From Clostridium punense (GTDB lineage Bacteria; Bacillota; Clostridia; Clostridiales; Clostridiaceae), in contig NZ_JAGGLL010000017.1 of assembly GCF_017874425.1 (NCBI RefSeq), forward strand, positions 41,565-105,564: a stretch of 64,000 bases of DNA. The letters run 5' to 3'. The translations under genes and the position numbers were made by a program. This document shows positions 38,402 to 47,231 of the stretch, piece by piece. Under the pieces are notes generated by a model. That model worked only from the letters and a program-made list of their open reading frames with translations. It was not told the origin of the DNA and searched no databases. Each line of letters begins with the position of its first letter. Within the stretch, counting starts at the first letter, position 1.

Positions 38402-39541
38402 ATGGAGTATAGAAAGTTTGGTAATTGCGATTTTTCTGTTTCGTCTTTAGGTTTTGGCTGCATGAGATTTCCAGTTATAGACAAAGATCCTTCAAAAATT
38501 AATGAAGAAAAGGCTATTGCTATGATAAGACATGCTATTGATAATGGTGTAGATTATATAGACACTGCTTATCCATATCATGGTGGCAACTCTGAAGTTT
38601 TAGTTGGTAAAGCTTTAAAAGACGGTTATAGAGAAAAGATAAAGCTTGCAACTAAATCCCCAGTTTGGCTGGTAAAAGAATACGCTGATTTTCATAAGTA
38701 CCTAGATGAACAACTAAATAAGCTTCAAACAGACCATATTGATTTTTATTTAATGCATGCACTAAATAAAGATCGTTTTGAAGATTTAAAGAAAAATCAA
38801 GTATTTAAATTCTTAGATGAAGCCATTGCAAGTGGTAAAATAAAGTATGCAGGTTTCTCCTTCCACGATGATGAAGAACACTTCTATGAAATAGTAGATA
38901 GCTATCCATGGACTTTCTGCCAAATTCAGCTTAACTACATGGATGTTGAATATCAAGCAGGTCTTAGAGGATTAAAATATGCTTCTGAAAAAGGTATGGC
39001 AGTAGTTATTATGGAGCCTCTTAAAGGAGGAAAGTTAGCTGGAAATCCACCTACAGAAGTAAAGGAATTATTTGAGAGCTATGATAGTTCAAGAACCCCT
39101 GCTAACTGGGCATTAAAGTGGCTATATAATTTCCCCGAGGTTACAACAATATTAAGTGGTATGTCTACTATGGAGCAACTACAGGAAAACCTTGAAATTG
39201 CATCTAATTGTAAAGCCAATGAAATGAATGCTGAAGAACTTGAAATAATGGATAAAGCTAAAGATGCTTATTTAAGATTAACTAAGGTTAATTGTACAGG
39301 TTGCAACTATTGCCAGCCATGCCCATTTGAAGTTGATATTCCAAGAAACTTTGAGCTATACAACGAAGGACATATGTTTAATACATTAGAGGCTGCATCG
39401 CATACTTATAATAATTTAATGCCTAAAAACAAATCTGCAGCTAACTGTTCTGAATGTGGAAAATGCGAAGAAGAATGTCCTCAAAACCTACCAATAAGAC
39501 AATTGCTTAAAGAGGTTCATGCTTCACTTGGTGCAAAGTAA
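38402..39541 (+). CDS. Aldo/keto reductase with C-terminal 4Fe-4S domain
   Basis: This 379-residue protein has an AKR TIM barrel with GFGCMRFP at the start and the catalytic Asp-Tyr-Lys-His set (DTAYPYHGGNSE, LATKSP, YLMHAL). The C-terminus carries two cysteine clusters, CTGCNYCQPCP near 300 and CSECGKCEEECPQ near 355, for 4Fe-4S clusters. Such AKR-ferredoxin fusions are common in anaerobes; the substrate is unknown. Strong AGGAGG site and a good terminator downstream. Confidence 0.92.
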   Translation: MEYRKFGNCDFSVSSLGFGCMRFPVIDKDPSKINEEKAIAMIRHAIDNGVDYIDTAYPYHGGNSEVLVGKALKDGYREKIKLATKSPVWLVKEYADFHKYLDEQLNKLQTDHIDFYLMHALNKDRFEDLKKNQVFKFLDEAIASGKIKYAGFSFHDDEEHFYEIVDSYPWTFCQIQLNYMDVEYQAGLRGLKYASEKGMAVVIMEPLKGGKLAGNPPTEVKELFESYDSSRTPANWALKWLYNFPEVTTILSGMSTMEQLQENLEIASNCKANEMNAEELEIMDKAKDAYLRLTKVNCTGCNYCQPCPFEVDIPRNFELYNEGHMFNTLEAASHTYNNLMPKNKSAANCSECGKCEEECPQNLPIRQLLKEVHASLGAK

Positions 39542-39576
39542 GCATTATACAAAAGTACTTTCATGTTATAACCATA

Positions 39577-39609
39577 AAAGCCAGGAATAGTAATTCTATT
39601 CCTGGCTTT
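39577..39609. terminator. Terminator of the aldo/keto reductase gene
   Basis: Perfect 14-bp stem AAAGCCAGGAATAG with complement and a five-base loop, 36 bp after the stop; it may also serve the convergent GH25 gene. Confidence 0.85.
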
Positions 39610-39690
39610 ATATTTAAACTCTTTATCATATAGCTATTGATTTTCCACTATCACCTTTTATTTTGAAAATAATAATGTTATTGCTATATA

Positions 39691-41715
39691 TTAATATTCT
39701 CTATGATGTTTCTTTTTCTTTTTGTTTTTATAATTATCACTTAAGTGGTAATTAGGATGATATAAATAATTCTCATCATGATGATGTTCATGGTGTTCAT
39801 GATGTTCAAATCCTCCTATACTATGCTTACCATCATAGTACTTACAATCATAACAATACTTTTTGCTCTTTTTGTATTTTTTACACTTTTTGCACTTTTT
39901 GTTTCTAAATTCAAGTTGATTTTCAGCAACTCTGCGATAACGAATACTATCTTCATATTCATTATTATAAACTATTGAATTATCCTCATCCTTAATTTCT
40001 TCTTTTTCCTCTTCTTGTTTTAAAGTGTTAAGTTCTGGTACTTGTATAACTTCTTTAGTCTCTACAACAGTATTATCTTCTTCTCTATTATCTTCTATTT
40101 CCCAAGGCTTTCTTTCATTACCACTTATATTTTCCTTAATATACTTATTATACTTTGGATTAATCATTGTGTTATATTGAGCAAGATTTTGATTGTTAAA
40201 CATATCATATTCGTCTATATCTAGTCTATCTTCATCCTCTGAGTAATCCTCTTCACGGTAATAAGCCTGCTCCTCATAATTTACATCAAAATCTTCTTCA
40301 TCAAAATCAAAAGAGTTATCATTAAATACTGGTACTGAGTTAAATTCATCGTAATCTTCAAAGTCATCAAAATCCTCAAAGTCTTCATCTTCTTCATTTA
40401 AGTTATATTTAAATACTGGTTTAGTATTAGCATTAAACTCACTGAAATTAGTGTCTATCTCTCTATATCTAACTTCAGGATTAACTTCATTCATATCTCC
40501 CATTGGGTCGACATAATCATAGTCTATAGGCTCATAAACATCTACTTCTTCTAGTGGAAGGTTGTAGAATTCAAACTCATCTTCTTTACCAAAATACTCT
40601 GACCTGTCTGATTGTTTGTTTATATATTCACGCTGTAAATAATCTACAGGATCTTGATAATTTTTCTTTCCACTTGCCTTAGGTAAAAATATATCTTCCA
40701 ATACATAATTTTCAGGTGAATTATTTTTAATCATATTATCCTCCACATCATCATAATTTATGTCAGAATTTCTAAAGGTAACCTGTGCCTTTGCCCTTGT
40801 AGGTGAGAAATCTCCATCAACATCAAAAGCTTCTATTGTAATTTCATATTTTTCGTTTGGCCTAGGAGCTTTAGCTAGCTTAATGGTATAACTAGTGGCA
40901 TTTTTTGACACAGTAGTTACATAGTTAGAATTTATAAAGATATTATAGCCATTCAAATCAACATCAGGATTTCTTGACCAAGTAAGTGATATTGCACTTC
41001 TTCCTGGAAAAGCCTTGAAATTTTTAACCACTACTGGTGGTTTTAGAAAATCTAAATTAGTTGGTCCATAGTTTAAGTCTACGGGTGGATTAACCCCTGC
41101 CATGGTACCACTTTCAGAATACTGCCACATTCTCCATCTAGTCCACCCACCTGCATCTGGTGGAAATGGTGGATTACTTGGGATTTCTTTATACATAGCA
41201 ATCCATAGCGGCATATTAGATAAAATATACCCCTTAGTTGAGTGGCGGAAGTTATTGTAAAGTTGAATAAAAAATAGCCCTGTGTATAACATTAATCTTC
41301 TTCTTGTTCTTCTTTCAAATCTCTTTCTAAATCTGTCAACCCAATCTAATAAATTATCAGTAGATATAGATTTATCCTGTGGGGTTTCTATGTCAACTAC
41401 TGGGAATAAGTCCCCATAATTTCCAGGACCATAAGCTTCTTGAAGAACTCTTATAAAGTCATCACACTGAGCATCCGCAGTTGTTAAATCCGTCGATGGT
41501 ACTGCATAATGATATGCTCCACTAAGTATTCCTACTGATCTTAAGCCTTTTACATACTCAAAAAATCTTCTGTCTACTCTAAATCTTCCAGTACCAGAAC
41601 TTGATCCACGTACGTAACAATAGTTAGTCTTAGTAGCTAGTAAAGCATAATTTACGTCGCCCCTAAATTCATTTATGTCTGGACCTATTATATTAGCAAA
41701 AGTTGCCTGTTGCAT
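39691..41715 (-). CDS. GH25 muramidase with FnIII domain and acidic/His-Cys-Lys-rich tail
   Basis: This 674-residue protein has domain 1 (about 5-225), a GH25 lysozyme barrel with GPDINEFRGDVN (catalytic Asp near 13) and VVDIET (Asp/Glu near 108-110). Domain 2 (about 228-315) is fibronectin type III-like. Residues about 320-580 are very acidic and Asn/Asp/Glu-rich; the last 75 residues contain CKKCKKYKKSKKYC, then an HHEHHEHHHD cluster and KKKKKHH. No signal peptide is visible. The start at 41715 has GGAGG upstream; an ATG at 41727 overlaps the SD. Export without a signal plus such tails suggests a spore coat or exosporium protein, perhaps a germination or mother-cell lysis enzyme. That is inference; a phage-type lysin is the alternative. 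Confidence 0.82.
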   Translation of the reverse strand: MQQATFANIIGPDINEFRGDVNYALLATKTNYCYVRGSSSGTGRFRVDRRFFEYVKGLRSVGILSGAYHYAVPSTDLTTADAQCDDFIRVLQEAYGPGNYGDLFPVVDIETPQDKSISTDNLLDWVDRFRKRFERRTRRRLMLYTGLFFIQLYNNFRHSTKGYILSNMPLWIAMYKEIPSNPPFPPDAGGWTRWRMWQYSESGTMAGVNPPVDLNYGPTNLDFLKPPVVVKNFKAFPGRSAISLTWSRNPDVDLNGYNIFINSNYVTTVSKNATSYTIKLAKAPRPNEKYEITIEAFDVDGDFSPTRAKAQVTFRNSDINYDDVEDNMIKNNSPENYVLEDIFLPKASGKKNYQDPVDYLQREYINKQSDRSEYFGKEDEFEFYNLPLEEVDVYEPIDYDYVDPMGDMNEVNPEVRYREIDTNFSEFNANTKPVFKYNLNEEDEDFEDFDDFEDYDEFNSVPVFNDNSFDFDEEDFDVNYEEQAYYREEDYSEDEDRLDIDEYDMFNNQNLAQYNTMINPKYNKYIKENISGNERKPWEIEDNREEDNTVVETKEVIQVPELNTLKQEEEKEEIKDEDNSIVYNNEYEDSIRYRRVAENQLEFRNKKCKKCKKYKKSKKYCYDCKYYDGKHSIGGFEHHEHHEHHHDENYLYHPNYHLSDNYKNKKKKKHHREY

Positions 41716-41812
41716 ACTATCCTCCATAATAGTAGTAATTCACTTAATATATTATTAATTTTATGGTTAAAATGTTACAATATAACGGATTTTTTATATC
41801 ATAAATAAAAAT

Positions 41813-41844
41813 AAACTAGCAAGTTTTAAAAATCTTACTAGTTT
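41813..41844 (-). terminator. Terminator of the nhaC-like gene
   Basis: An 11-bp stem, AAACTAG-AAG with one mismatch, followed by TTTATTTTTATTT on the minus strand, 58 bp after the stop. Confidence 0.8.
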
Positions 41845-41902
41845 ATTAATTGTAACTTGTTAAAAATCTTATAAGAAAATTACATAATCAATTTATCCTC
41901 AA

Positions 41903-43252
41903 CTAACTACCTATGTTACTCTCAATAGTATTCATGGTCTTAACCTTTGATTTTAAATGTATGATTACTAAGTTCACTATAGGGATTAAAATGCAATAAA
42001 AAGAAAATAGTATTGCTTTAGGGCCGATTTGAAGATTAGTTAATGGCACTAACACAGCTACATTCCACGGTATAAGTGGAGCAATTACTATCGCTGTATT
42101 TTCTAGTTCAGTTGCAAGAGTATACTTATCTATATTATTTTTCTCATAAGCACTTTTCATAGTCATATTTGTGAGCATTACTGCTAATACTTGTGTACAA
42201 CCTACCATGGCACTTACTATGCTTACCCCTATTGTAGAAAGAAATAGTATATCTCTTCTTTTTATTCTATTTAAAGGCTCTTGTATAAACTGAAGCATAT
42301 TTGCTCCTTCAAAAATTCCTGTTAAAGCTGAAGACATAAATACTATAAGAGAAAGCTTGAGCATGGATAAAATGCCTCCCCCTTTTATAATTGAATACAA
42401 AGGATTTCCTTCTGGTAGTTTAAACCCAAAAACTAATGTTTTTATAATTTCTATAAAATTGTAATCTTGAAGGAAAAATGCAATTAAAGATGCCGTTGTC
42501 ATGCTTATATACATGGAAGTTTTCACCTTAACTTTAAATAGGGATAAAACCATTATAATAAAGGCTGGAATCAGCACTACTATGCTAACATTAAAATAAT
42601 TTACTATCTCAGATATTATATTAGAATTACTATAATCTAAAGGCTGCTTTAAAGATAACAAAGTATAGATTATGCAAGCTATTATAAGTGGAATAATGGA
42701 TGTCTTAATCATATTTCTTATATTTTTATAAAGCTCTGTTTCTGTAATATTAGCCACAAGATTAGCACTAGAAGACATAGGTGAGCATCTATCTCCAAAA
42801 TAAGCTCCTGATAGTATAGCACCAGCTACAGCATATAGATTCCCACCACCAGCTCTAGCCATTACCATTAAGGATATTCCTACAGTACCAATAGTACCAA
42901 AGGAAGTTCCAATTAATAGGGAAACTAAAGCAGACAATATAAATGCACTAATTACAAAGTAACTTGGACTTATTAGGTTTATTCCATAATATACTATAGC
43001 AGGAACAGTACCTGACGCCATCCAAGATGAAATTATAGCTCCGATAAGAACGAAAATTTGAAGCACTATAAAGGATTTTTTACCACCTTTATATGCTACT
43101 TCTAGGCTTTCCTTCAAAGTAAGTCCTCTCTTTATAGCCAATATAGTAAATATACTAAGAACTAAGGTTAATGGAACAAGAATATCTATACCTCTGGCCA
43201 CACTAAAAATTAATAAAATCGATGATAATATCAAACCTAATATTACGTCCAT
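41903..43252 (-). CDS. NhaC-family Na+/H+ antiporter
   Basis: This 449-residue protein has about 12 membrane helices. The NhaC signature GAYFGDRCSPMSSSANLVANITETELY lies near 155-182, and the GTSFGTIGTVGISLM helix precedes it. Members exchange Na+ or amino-acid/organic acid pairs; some act in malate-lactate antiport, so the substrate is not certain. It stands alone, with GGAG before the ATG. Confidence 0.88.
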   Translation of the reverse strand: MDVILGLILSSILLIFSVARGIDILVPLTLVLSIFTILAIKRGLTLKESLEVAYKGGKKSFIVLQIFVLIGAIISSWMASGTVPAIVYYGINLISPSYFVISAFILSALVSLLIGTSFGTIGTVGISLMVMARAGGGNLYAVAGAILSGAYFGDRCSPMSSSANLVANITETELYKNIRNMIKTSIIPLIIACIIYTLLSLKQPLDYSNSNIISEIVNYFNVSIVVLIPAFIIMVLSLFKVKVKTSMYISMTTASLIAFFLQDYNFIEIIKTLVFGFKLPEGNPLYSIIKGGGILSMLKLSLIVFMSSALTGIFEGANMLQFIQEPLNRIKRRDILFLSTIGVSIVSAMVGCTQVLAVMLTNMTMKSAYEKNNIDKYTLATELENTAIVIAPLIPWNVAVLVPLTNLQIGPKAILFSFYCILIPIVNLVIIHLKSKVKTMNTIESNIGS

Positions 43253-43572
43253 AAAATCTCCTTTTCATCCTATTATGTCAAAGTTACTATGATTTTAAAA
43301 TTTATAACTGAAATTTAAGTTACTGTTGTTTAAAAATTAATTCATAAGTTATATGGATTTTAAGCTAATTTCTCTATAAACGAAAATTTCTAATAATATA
43401 TTACTCTTTTACCAAACTAATTACAATAATAATTTCATTTTAGTAAAACAATTGAAAGTTATAGCTTAAAAAATAAATTCCATAAAATTGAAACTTTTAC
43501 TATAAATAGAGGACTTTCTGTAAATTTGTAGAATATAAAAATAAGCAAATTAATTCTATGAGGTGAGATATT
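43253..43572. other. Intergenic region with no recognised feature
   Basis: A 320-bp AT-rich gap between divergent genes, containing their promoters. No clear hairpin, RNA or small gene was found. Confidence 0.5.
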
Positions 43573-44130
43573 ATGAAAAATATAAAAGTATTTTCTTTTC
43601 CCAAAGATTTTTTATTAATAATAGTTTGTATTCTGGTATTATTTTTAGTATATTTAAATGTAAATTTAGGACTATCTATATTCATTTCTCTAATTGCTGT
43701 TACTATATTTGTACTATGGGTGGTGTTAAGATTAAGTCAGTATCATAACCTTCAGCAAGCAATTAAAATAATTAAACTTCTTGAAATTCAAGTCCTTGAA
43801 TCCACTGAAATAATTCAACAAATCCATCTATATCTTAATAATAATCTTAGAATTTGTATTAGCAATATAATTATTAACAATGAATGGTTTAATGATATAA
43901 TTACCCTAAGAAAGTATTTAACTGAATTAGAGCTTCGTCAAGTCATCGATTTAATGTATCATTTTGATTCTCTTCAAAAGAATTATAATTACTGGACAGA
44001 ATCTGGTGACGAAAACTTACAAAGTATTTTAAAGACAAATATTTCTCCTGGTAATAGTGATCTTATTGACGAAGTAAACGCCGTAAGAACCATGATTATA
44101 AAATTAAAATCAGATTTTTCTATAAACTAA
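43573..44130 (+). CDS. Hypothetical protein with two N-terminal membrane helices
   Basis: This 185-residue protein has two hydrophobic segments near the N-terminus (about 12-28 and 30-52). The rest is predicted helical and soluble (LQQAIKIIKLLEIQVLEST..., later LRQVIDLMYHFDSLQKN), probably cytoplasmic. GAGGTGAG precedes the ATG. No family is recognised. It is convergent with an SRPBCC-like gene, with a shared terminator. Confidence 0.6.
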   Translation: MKNIKVFSFPKDFLLIIVCILVLFLVYLNVNLGLSIFISLIAVTIFVLWVVLRLSQYHNLQQAIKIIKLLEIQVLESTEIIQQIHLYLNNNLRICISNIIINNEWFNDIITLRKYLTELELRQVIDLMYHFDSLQKNYNYWTESGDENLQSILKTNISPGNSDLIDEVNAVRTMIIKLKSDFSIN

Positions 44131-44154
44131 AGGGTAGCCAAGAGGCTACCCCTT
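44131..44154. terminator. Bidirectional terminator
   Basis: AGGGTAGCC-aaga-GGCTACCCCTT hairpin directly after the stop at 44130, between convergent genes. Confidence 0.85.
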
Positions 44155-44157
44155 AAT

Positions 44158-44607
44158 TTATATAGCTATTTCTTCATTAGACTCTAAATACGCTTTAATA
44201 AGCTTTAGATGATTTTCATCTTCTTCAACAATGACATCGAAAATATCTTTAGATAAATCCTCTGGATAGTCATTAAACATGACATCCCCTCTGAAACTAA
44301 TCAATGTTCCTTTAGTTAAAACTTCAAATTCATAATTATATACTACTTTCACTCCATATTTTATAGTACTGAAAATAAATCTATGATTTTCAATAATATC
44401 AATTATTTCACTATTAAATTTAAAATCCTTTCCATTATGAATTATTATATTCTCATATTTACTTCCCTTTGTTAATGGTCCTTCTGTTATTTTGTTAATA
44501 GAGAGGATATCATTCCATACTGTACAAAACCTTTTAAAATCAGTATAAAAATTAAATACCTCATTAATATCTTTTCTTATGAAAATGGAATTTTTAAATT
44601 TGTACAC
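44158..44607 (-). CDS. SRPBCC-like (START/polyketide cyclase fold) protein
   Basis: This 149-residue protein fits the SRPBCC helix-grip fold: a beta strand (FKNSIFIRKDINEVFNFYTDFKRFCTVW), then alternating strands and a long C-terminal helix (EEDENHLKLIKAYLESN). Such proteins bind hydrophobic ligands or act as cyclases; no ligand is predictable. Start is GTG at 44607 after a GGGGG site. Confidence 0.7.
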   Translation of the reverse strand: MYKFKNSIFIRKDINEVFNFYTDFKRFCTVWNDILSINKITEGPLTKGSKYENIIIHNGKDFKFNSEIIDIIENHRFIFSTIKYGVKVVYNYEFEVLTKGTLISFRGDVMFNDYPEDLSKDIFDVIVEEDENHLKLIKAYLESNEEIAI

Positions 44608-44696
44608 AACTTGTCCCCCTCTATATGAAAGTTTTTTAAATATAGTGTAATAATATTATAACATATGATTAAATATTTGGAAATATATGTTAATAA

Positions 44697-44722
44697 AAAA
44701 ACTGACCTTAAGTCAGTTTTTT
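44697..44722 (-). terminator. Terminator of the DUF3298 gene
   Basis: AAAACTGAC-cttaa-GTCAGTTTT stem followed by T-runs on both sides. Confidence 0.85.
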
Positions 44723-44741
44723 TATTTTATACTTGAACAAT

Positions 44742-46148
44742 TTATTTTTCTAAAAATAAATTATTCACATTATCTTTAAATTTGTTTAGAGGAATTACAA
44801 ACTCTGGATTGTAATATTCTTTCGATGCTATTTTACCTTGAGGAAAAGTTATTATTAAATTTCCCTTTTCTATATAGAAATCTGTATTTTCATCAACTGT
44901 AGTAAAGTTATAAATATTACCATGGCCTAAATTTTTTTCTAAAGTTTTAATTTGATCCTTTATCTCTTTATTTATTGGTTCTATATAGTTATAATTTTTT
45001 TTGAAAACATCTTTTAACTTATAAACTTCACCATTATTTAGATTTACATTATACCCCTTATTATATAAAACATAATTTTCAGTAGTACCATTGCTAGCAG
45101 AATAAGTTATAACCATACTTAATAAATCTTTGTTTACAAAGTAACTTTTAAAATATGTTGATGCTCCCCACTCTTTTAATTGCTTATCACTATTTATTTT
45201 GTTTTTCTCTTCACTTGCCGTAGTTTTAATAAAACTATTAAAATCAAATACCTGATCCTTTATCATCTTATTTATATTATTTATTACTACGCTATTATTC
45301 CCTTTTATTACAGGATAAGAAAGGTAAGATTGAAAACTTTGTTCTCCTTGTATAAGGGTTTCGTTTGTGATTTCTAATGGACTATTTATAATTTTAACAT
45401 TTTTGTTTAAACCTTTTGGAAATGCATTATAAGAAATCTTAAACTCTGGAATCCCTGAGGCATAGGGTGCTATCTCATACTCTCCAAAGTATATTACTAC
45501 TCCATCTTTATCTAGATAAAAATTTTGATTATACGGAATTCCATTAAGATTTTTAATAGAATCTGAGAAATATTTATCTGGCTCCTTTATCATTTCAGAT
45601 TTAATCTTACCTAAAATAATAGATCTATAGGATAAATTATTTCCAATAAAGTCATTTAACACACCATAATTCCCTGTATTTAAATCAAAATTATATGCAA
45701 TTTTATTTGAACTTCCATGAGCACCACCGGTATATTGATAAATTGTGAGAACAACAGATAAAATATTACTCTCATTATAGGTTATATCATATTGGGAAGT
45801 AACATTATATTGCCTTACATCATAGCTGGTTTTCTTATTTAATTCACCATCTTCTATTGCCATCTTTTCGATTGAATCCTTTGTAGTCATTATTGTATTC
45901 TGTATCTTGTCATTAATTTTCTTCTGAACTTCACTATTTCCTATTCCTGAGATTACTGGAATATCTAATTTCACAGTAATATATTCATTACTGTATTGGA
46001 TGGGATTTAAAGTTACATTTACTTCTGTTTTAATAGATAATTGCTTAAGCACGATCTGAGAATCCTTAGGATTGCATAGTGCATAAGCATTAATAGATAA
46101 ATTAGTTAAAATAAATAAAGATAATAGCCAGTACTTTAGTTTTCTCAT
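44742..46148 (-). CDS. Secreted DUF4163/DUF3298 tandem-domain protein
   Basis: This 468-residue protein begins with a signal peptide (basic start, hydrophobic core, cleavage after AYA about 24). It holds two copies of the DUF4163-DUF3298 unit found in RsiV and PdaC: copy 1 (about 45-245) with the typical YQYTGGAHGS motif, and copy 2 (about 255-465) where that motif is replaced by SASNGTTENY. RsiV binds lysozyme and PdaC is a peptidoglycan deacetylase, but neither the RsiV anchor nor a deacetylase domain is present here. It may bind cell-wall material or a muramidase; function unknown. Confidence 0.78.
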   Translation of the reverse strand: MRKLKYWLLSLFILTNLSINAYALCNPKDSQIVLKQLSIKTEVNVTLNPIQYSNEYITVKLDIPVISGIGNSEVQKKINDKIQNTIMTTKDSIEKMAIEDGELNKKTSYDVRQYNVTSQYDITYNESNILSVVLTIYQYTGGAHGSSNKIAYNFDLNTGNYGVLNDFIGNNLSYRSIILGKIKSEMIKEPDKYFSDSIKNLNGIPYNQNFYLDKDGVVIYFGEYEIAPYASGIPEFKISYNAFPKGLNKNVKIINSPLEITNETLIQGEQSFQSYLSYPVIKGNNSVVINNINKMIKDQVFDFNSFIKTTASEEKNKINSDKQLKEWGASTYFKSYFVNKDLLSMVITYSASNGTTENYVLYNKGYNVNLNNGEVYKLKDVFKKNYNYIEPINKEIKDQIKTLEKNLGHGNIYNFTTVDENTDFYIEKGNLIITFPQGKIASKEYYNPEFVIPLNKFKDNVNNLFLEK

Positions 46149-46319
46149 GTTACCACCCTTTCTACTTTAACCTTAGTTTACCCACGAAACCTTCAACTAC
46201 ACCTATAAACTAATATTTTTATTATATAATTTGTAATCTTATTAGCCATACTAATTTTAGTTACTTAGGATTTTATTTATGTTATTTATAAACCAATTAA
46301 TTATGAAGGAGAATGAACT

Positions 46320-46766
46320 ATGCCAAGGTTAGGATTACGTACAATAAAAACTTCTGTAGCAGTGTACTTTTGTATTGTTATAAGCACTATGTTTGGCATA
46401 GACCCCTTTTATTCCTGTATTGCCGCGGTTTCTACCATTCAAACCTCTATTCACTCTTCTTTTCTAGTTGGAAGGGATAGAATGTTAGGAAGCACAGTTG
46501 GAGCTGCTTTTGGAGTAGTATTCTCCTATTTTGGTCAACAAAGCAGTTTTTTTACTGCACTTGCCATACTATGTGTTATTTATACTATTACCTTACTAAA
46601 TAGCAAAGGGTCTATAAATATTGCTTGCATTGTAGTTATTGCTATTATGGTAGATCCCACAGTAACTTCACCCTTACAAAGTGGTTTTCAAAGACTAATT
46701 CAGACCTTACTAGGAATAGTTATCGCAGTAATTGTAAATGTAACCATATTTCCGCCTAAAAGCTAG
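46320..46766 (+). CDS. Short aromatic acid exporter (ArAE/FUSC-like) membrane protein
   Basis: This 148-residue protein has about four to five membrane helices. The N-terminal block RLGLRTIKTSVAVYFCI, the IAAVSTIQTSIHSSF helix and GRDRMLGSTVGAAFG are the conserved start of ArAE_1/FUSC exporters. Full-length family members are about twice as long or carry a cytoplasmic domain, which is absent; the protein may work as an oligomer. It has its own GGAG site and a downstream terminator. Confidence 0.8.
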   Translation: MPRLGLRTIKTSVAVYFCIVISTMFGIDPFYSCIAAVSTIQTSIHSSFLVGRDRMLGSTVGAAFGVVFSYFGQQSSFFTALAILCVIYTITLLNSKGSINIACIVVIAIMVDPTVTSPLQSGFQRLIQTLLGIVIAVIVNVTIFPPKS

Positions 46767-46874
46767 TTAAGATAAGGACGATTTGAAAATCGTTCCCATG
46801 ATAAAAATAATTAAAGTAACCGTAATTAATAGCTACTCCTTATAATTAATACTTATCTTCTTATATTAAATACA

Positions 46875-46904
46875 AAATCCTTAGCTAAAAATAGCTAAGG
46901 ATTT
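46875..46904. terminator. Terminator between convergent genes
   Basis: Perfect stem AAATCCTTAGCTA with complement around a short AA loop. It lies between the ArAE gene and the small gene at 46993. Confidence 0.85.
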
Positions 46905-46992
46905 CAATCATTATAGTTTCATGGCATTTTTTGTATTTTTCTTACACTTAATCAATAAGTTAATTTAATAGAAGCCTTCACAAATGTTTCTA

Positions 46993-47145
46993 TTAAATTT
47001 TAAAATCTCTTGGATTATCATCATTTACCTTAGGTTCTCCAAATACAGATCTTGCACTCTCAGCAGCTGGATCATGATTAATGTGCTTCTTTCTAAACTT
47101 TCCATCATGTTTTCTATTTTCCTTTGTATCTTTCATTTTTGTCAT
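46993..47145 (-). CDS. Small basic protein, CPC_1213-like
   Basis: This 50-residue, highly hydrophilic protein (MTKMKDTKENRKHDGKF, then INHDPAAESARSVFGE) is of a type that is very common in Clostridium and that I remember as the CPC_1213 family. Function is unknown; the composition suggests a nucleic-acid or spore-associated peptide. The ATG at 47145 has GAGGAG nine bases upstream; the frame reaches 47220, but that extension is not supported by an RBS. Confidence 0.7.
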   Translation of the reverse strand: MTKMKDTKENRKHDGKFRKKHINHDPAAESARSVFGEPKVNDDNPRDFKI

Positions 47146-47231
47146 ATGAACACTCTCCTCTCTAAATTTAGAGTATCCACTTAAAACCCTTTTATTCTCA
47201 TTAAAAATATCCATTTTCACATGTTTTTACT

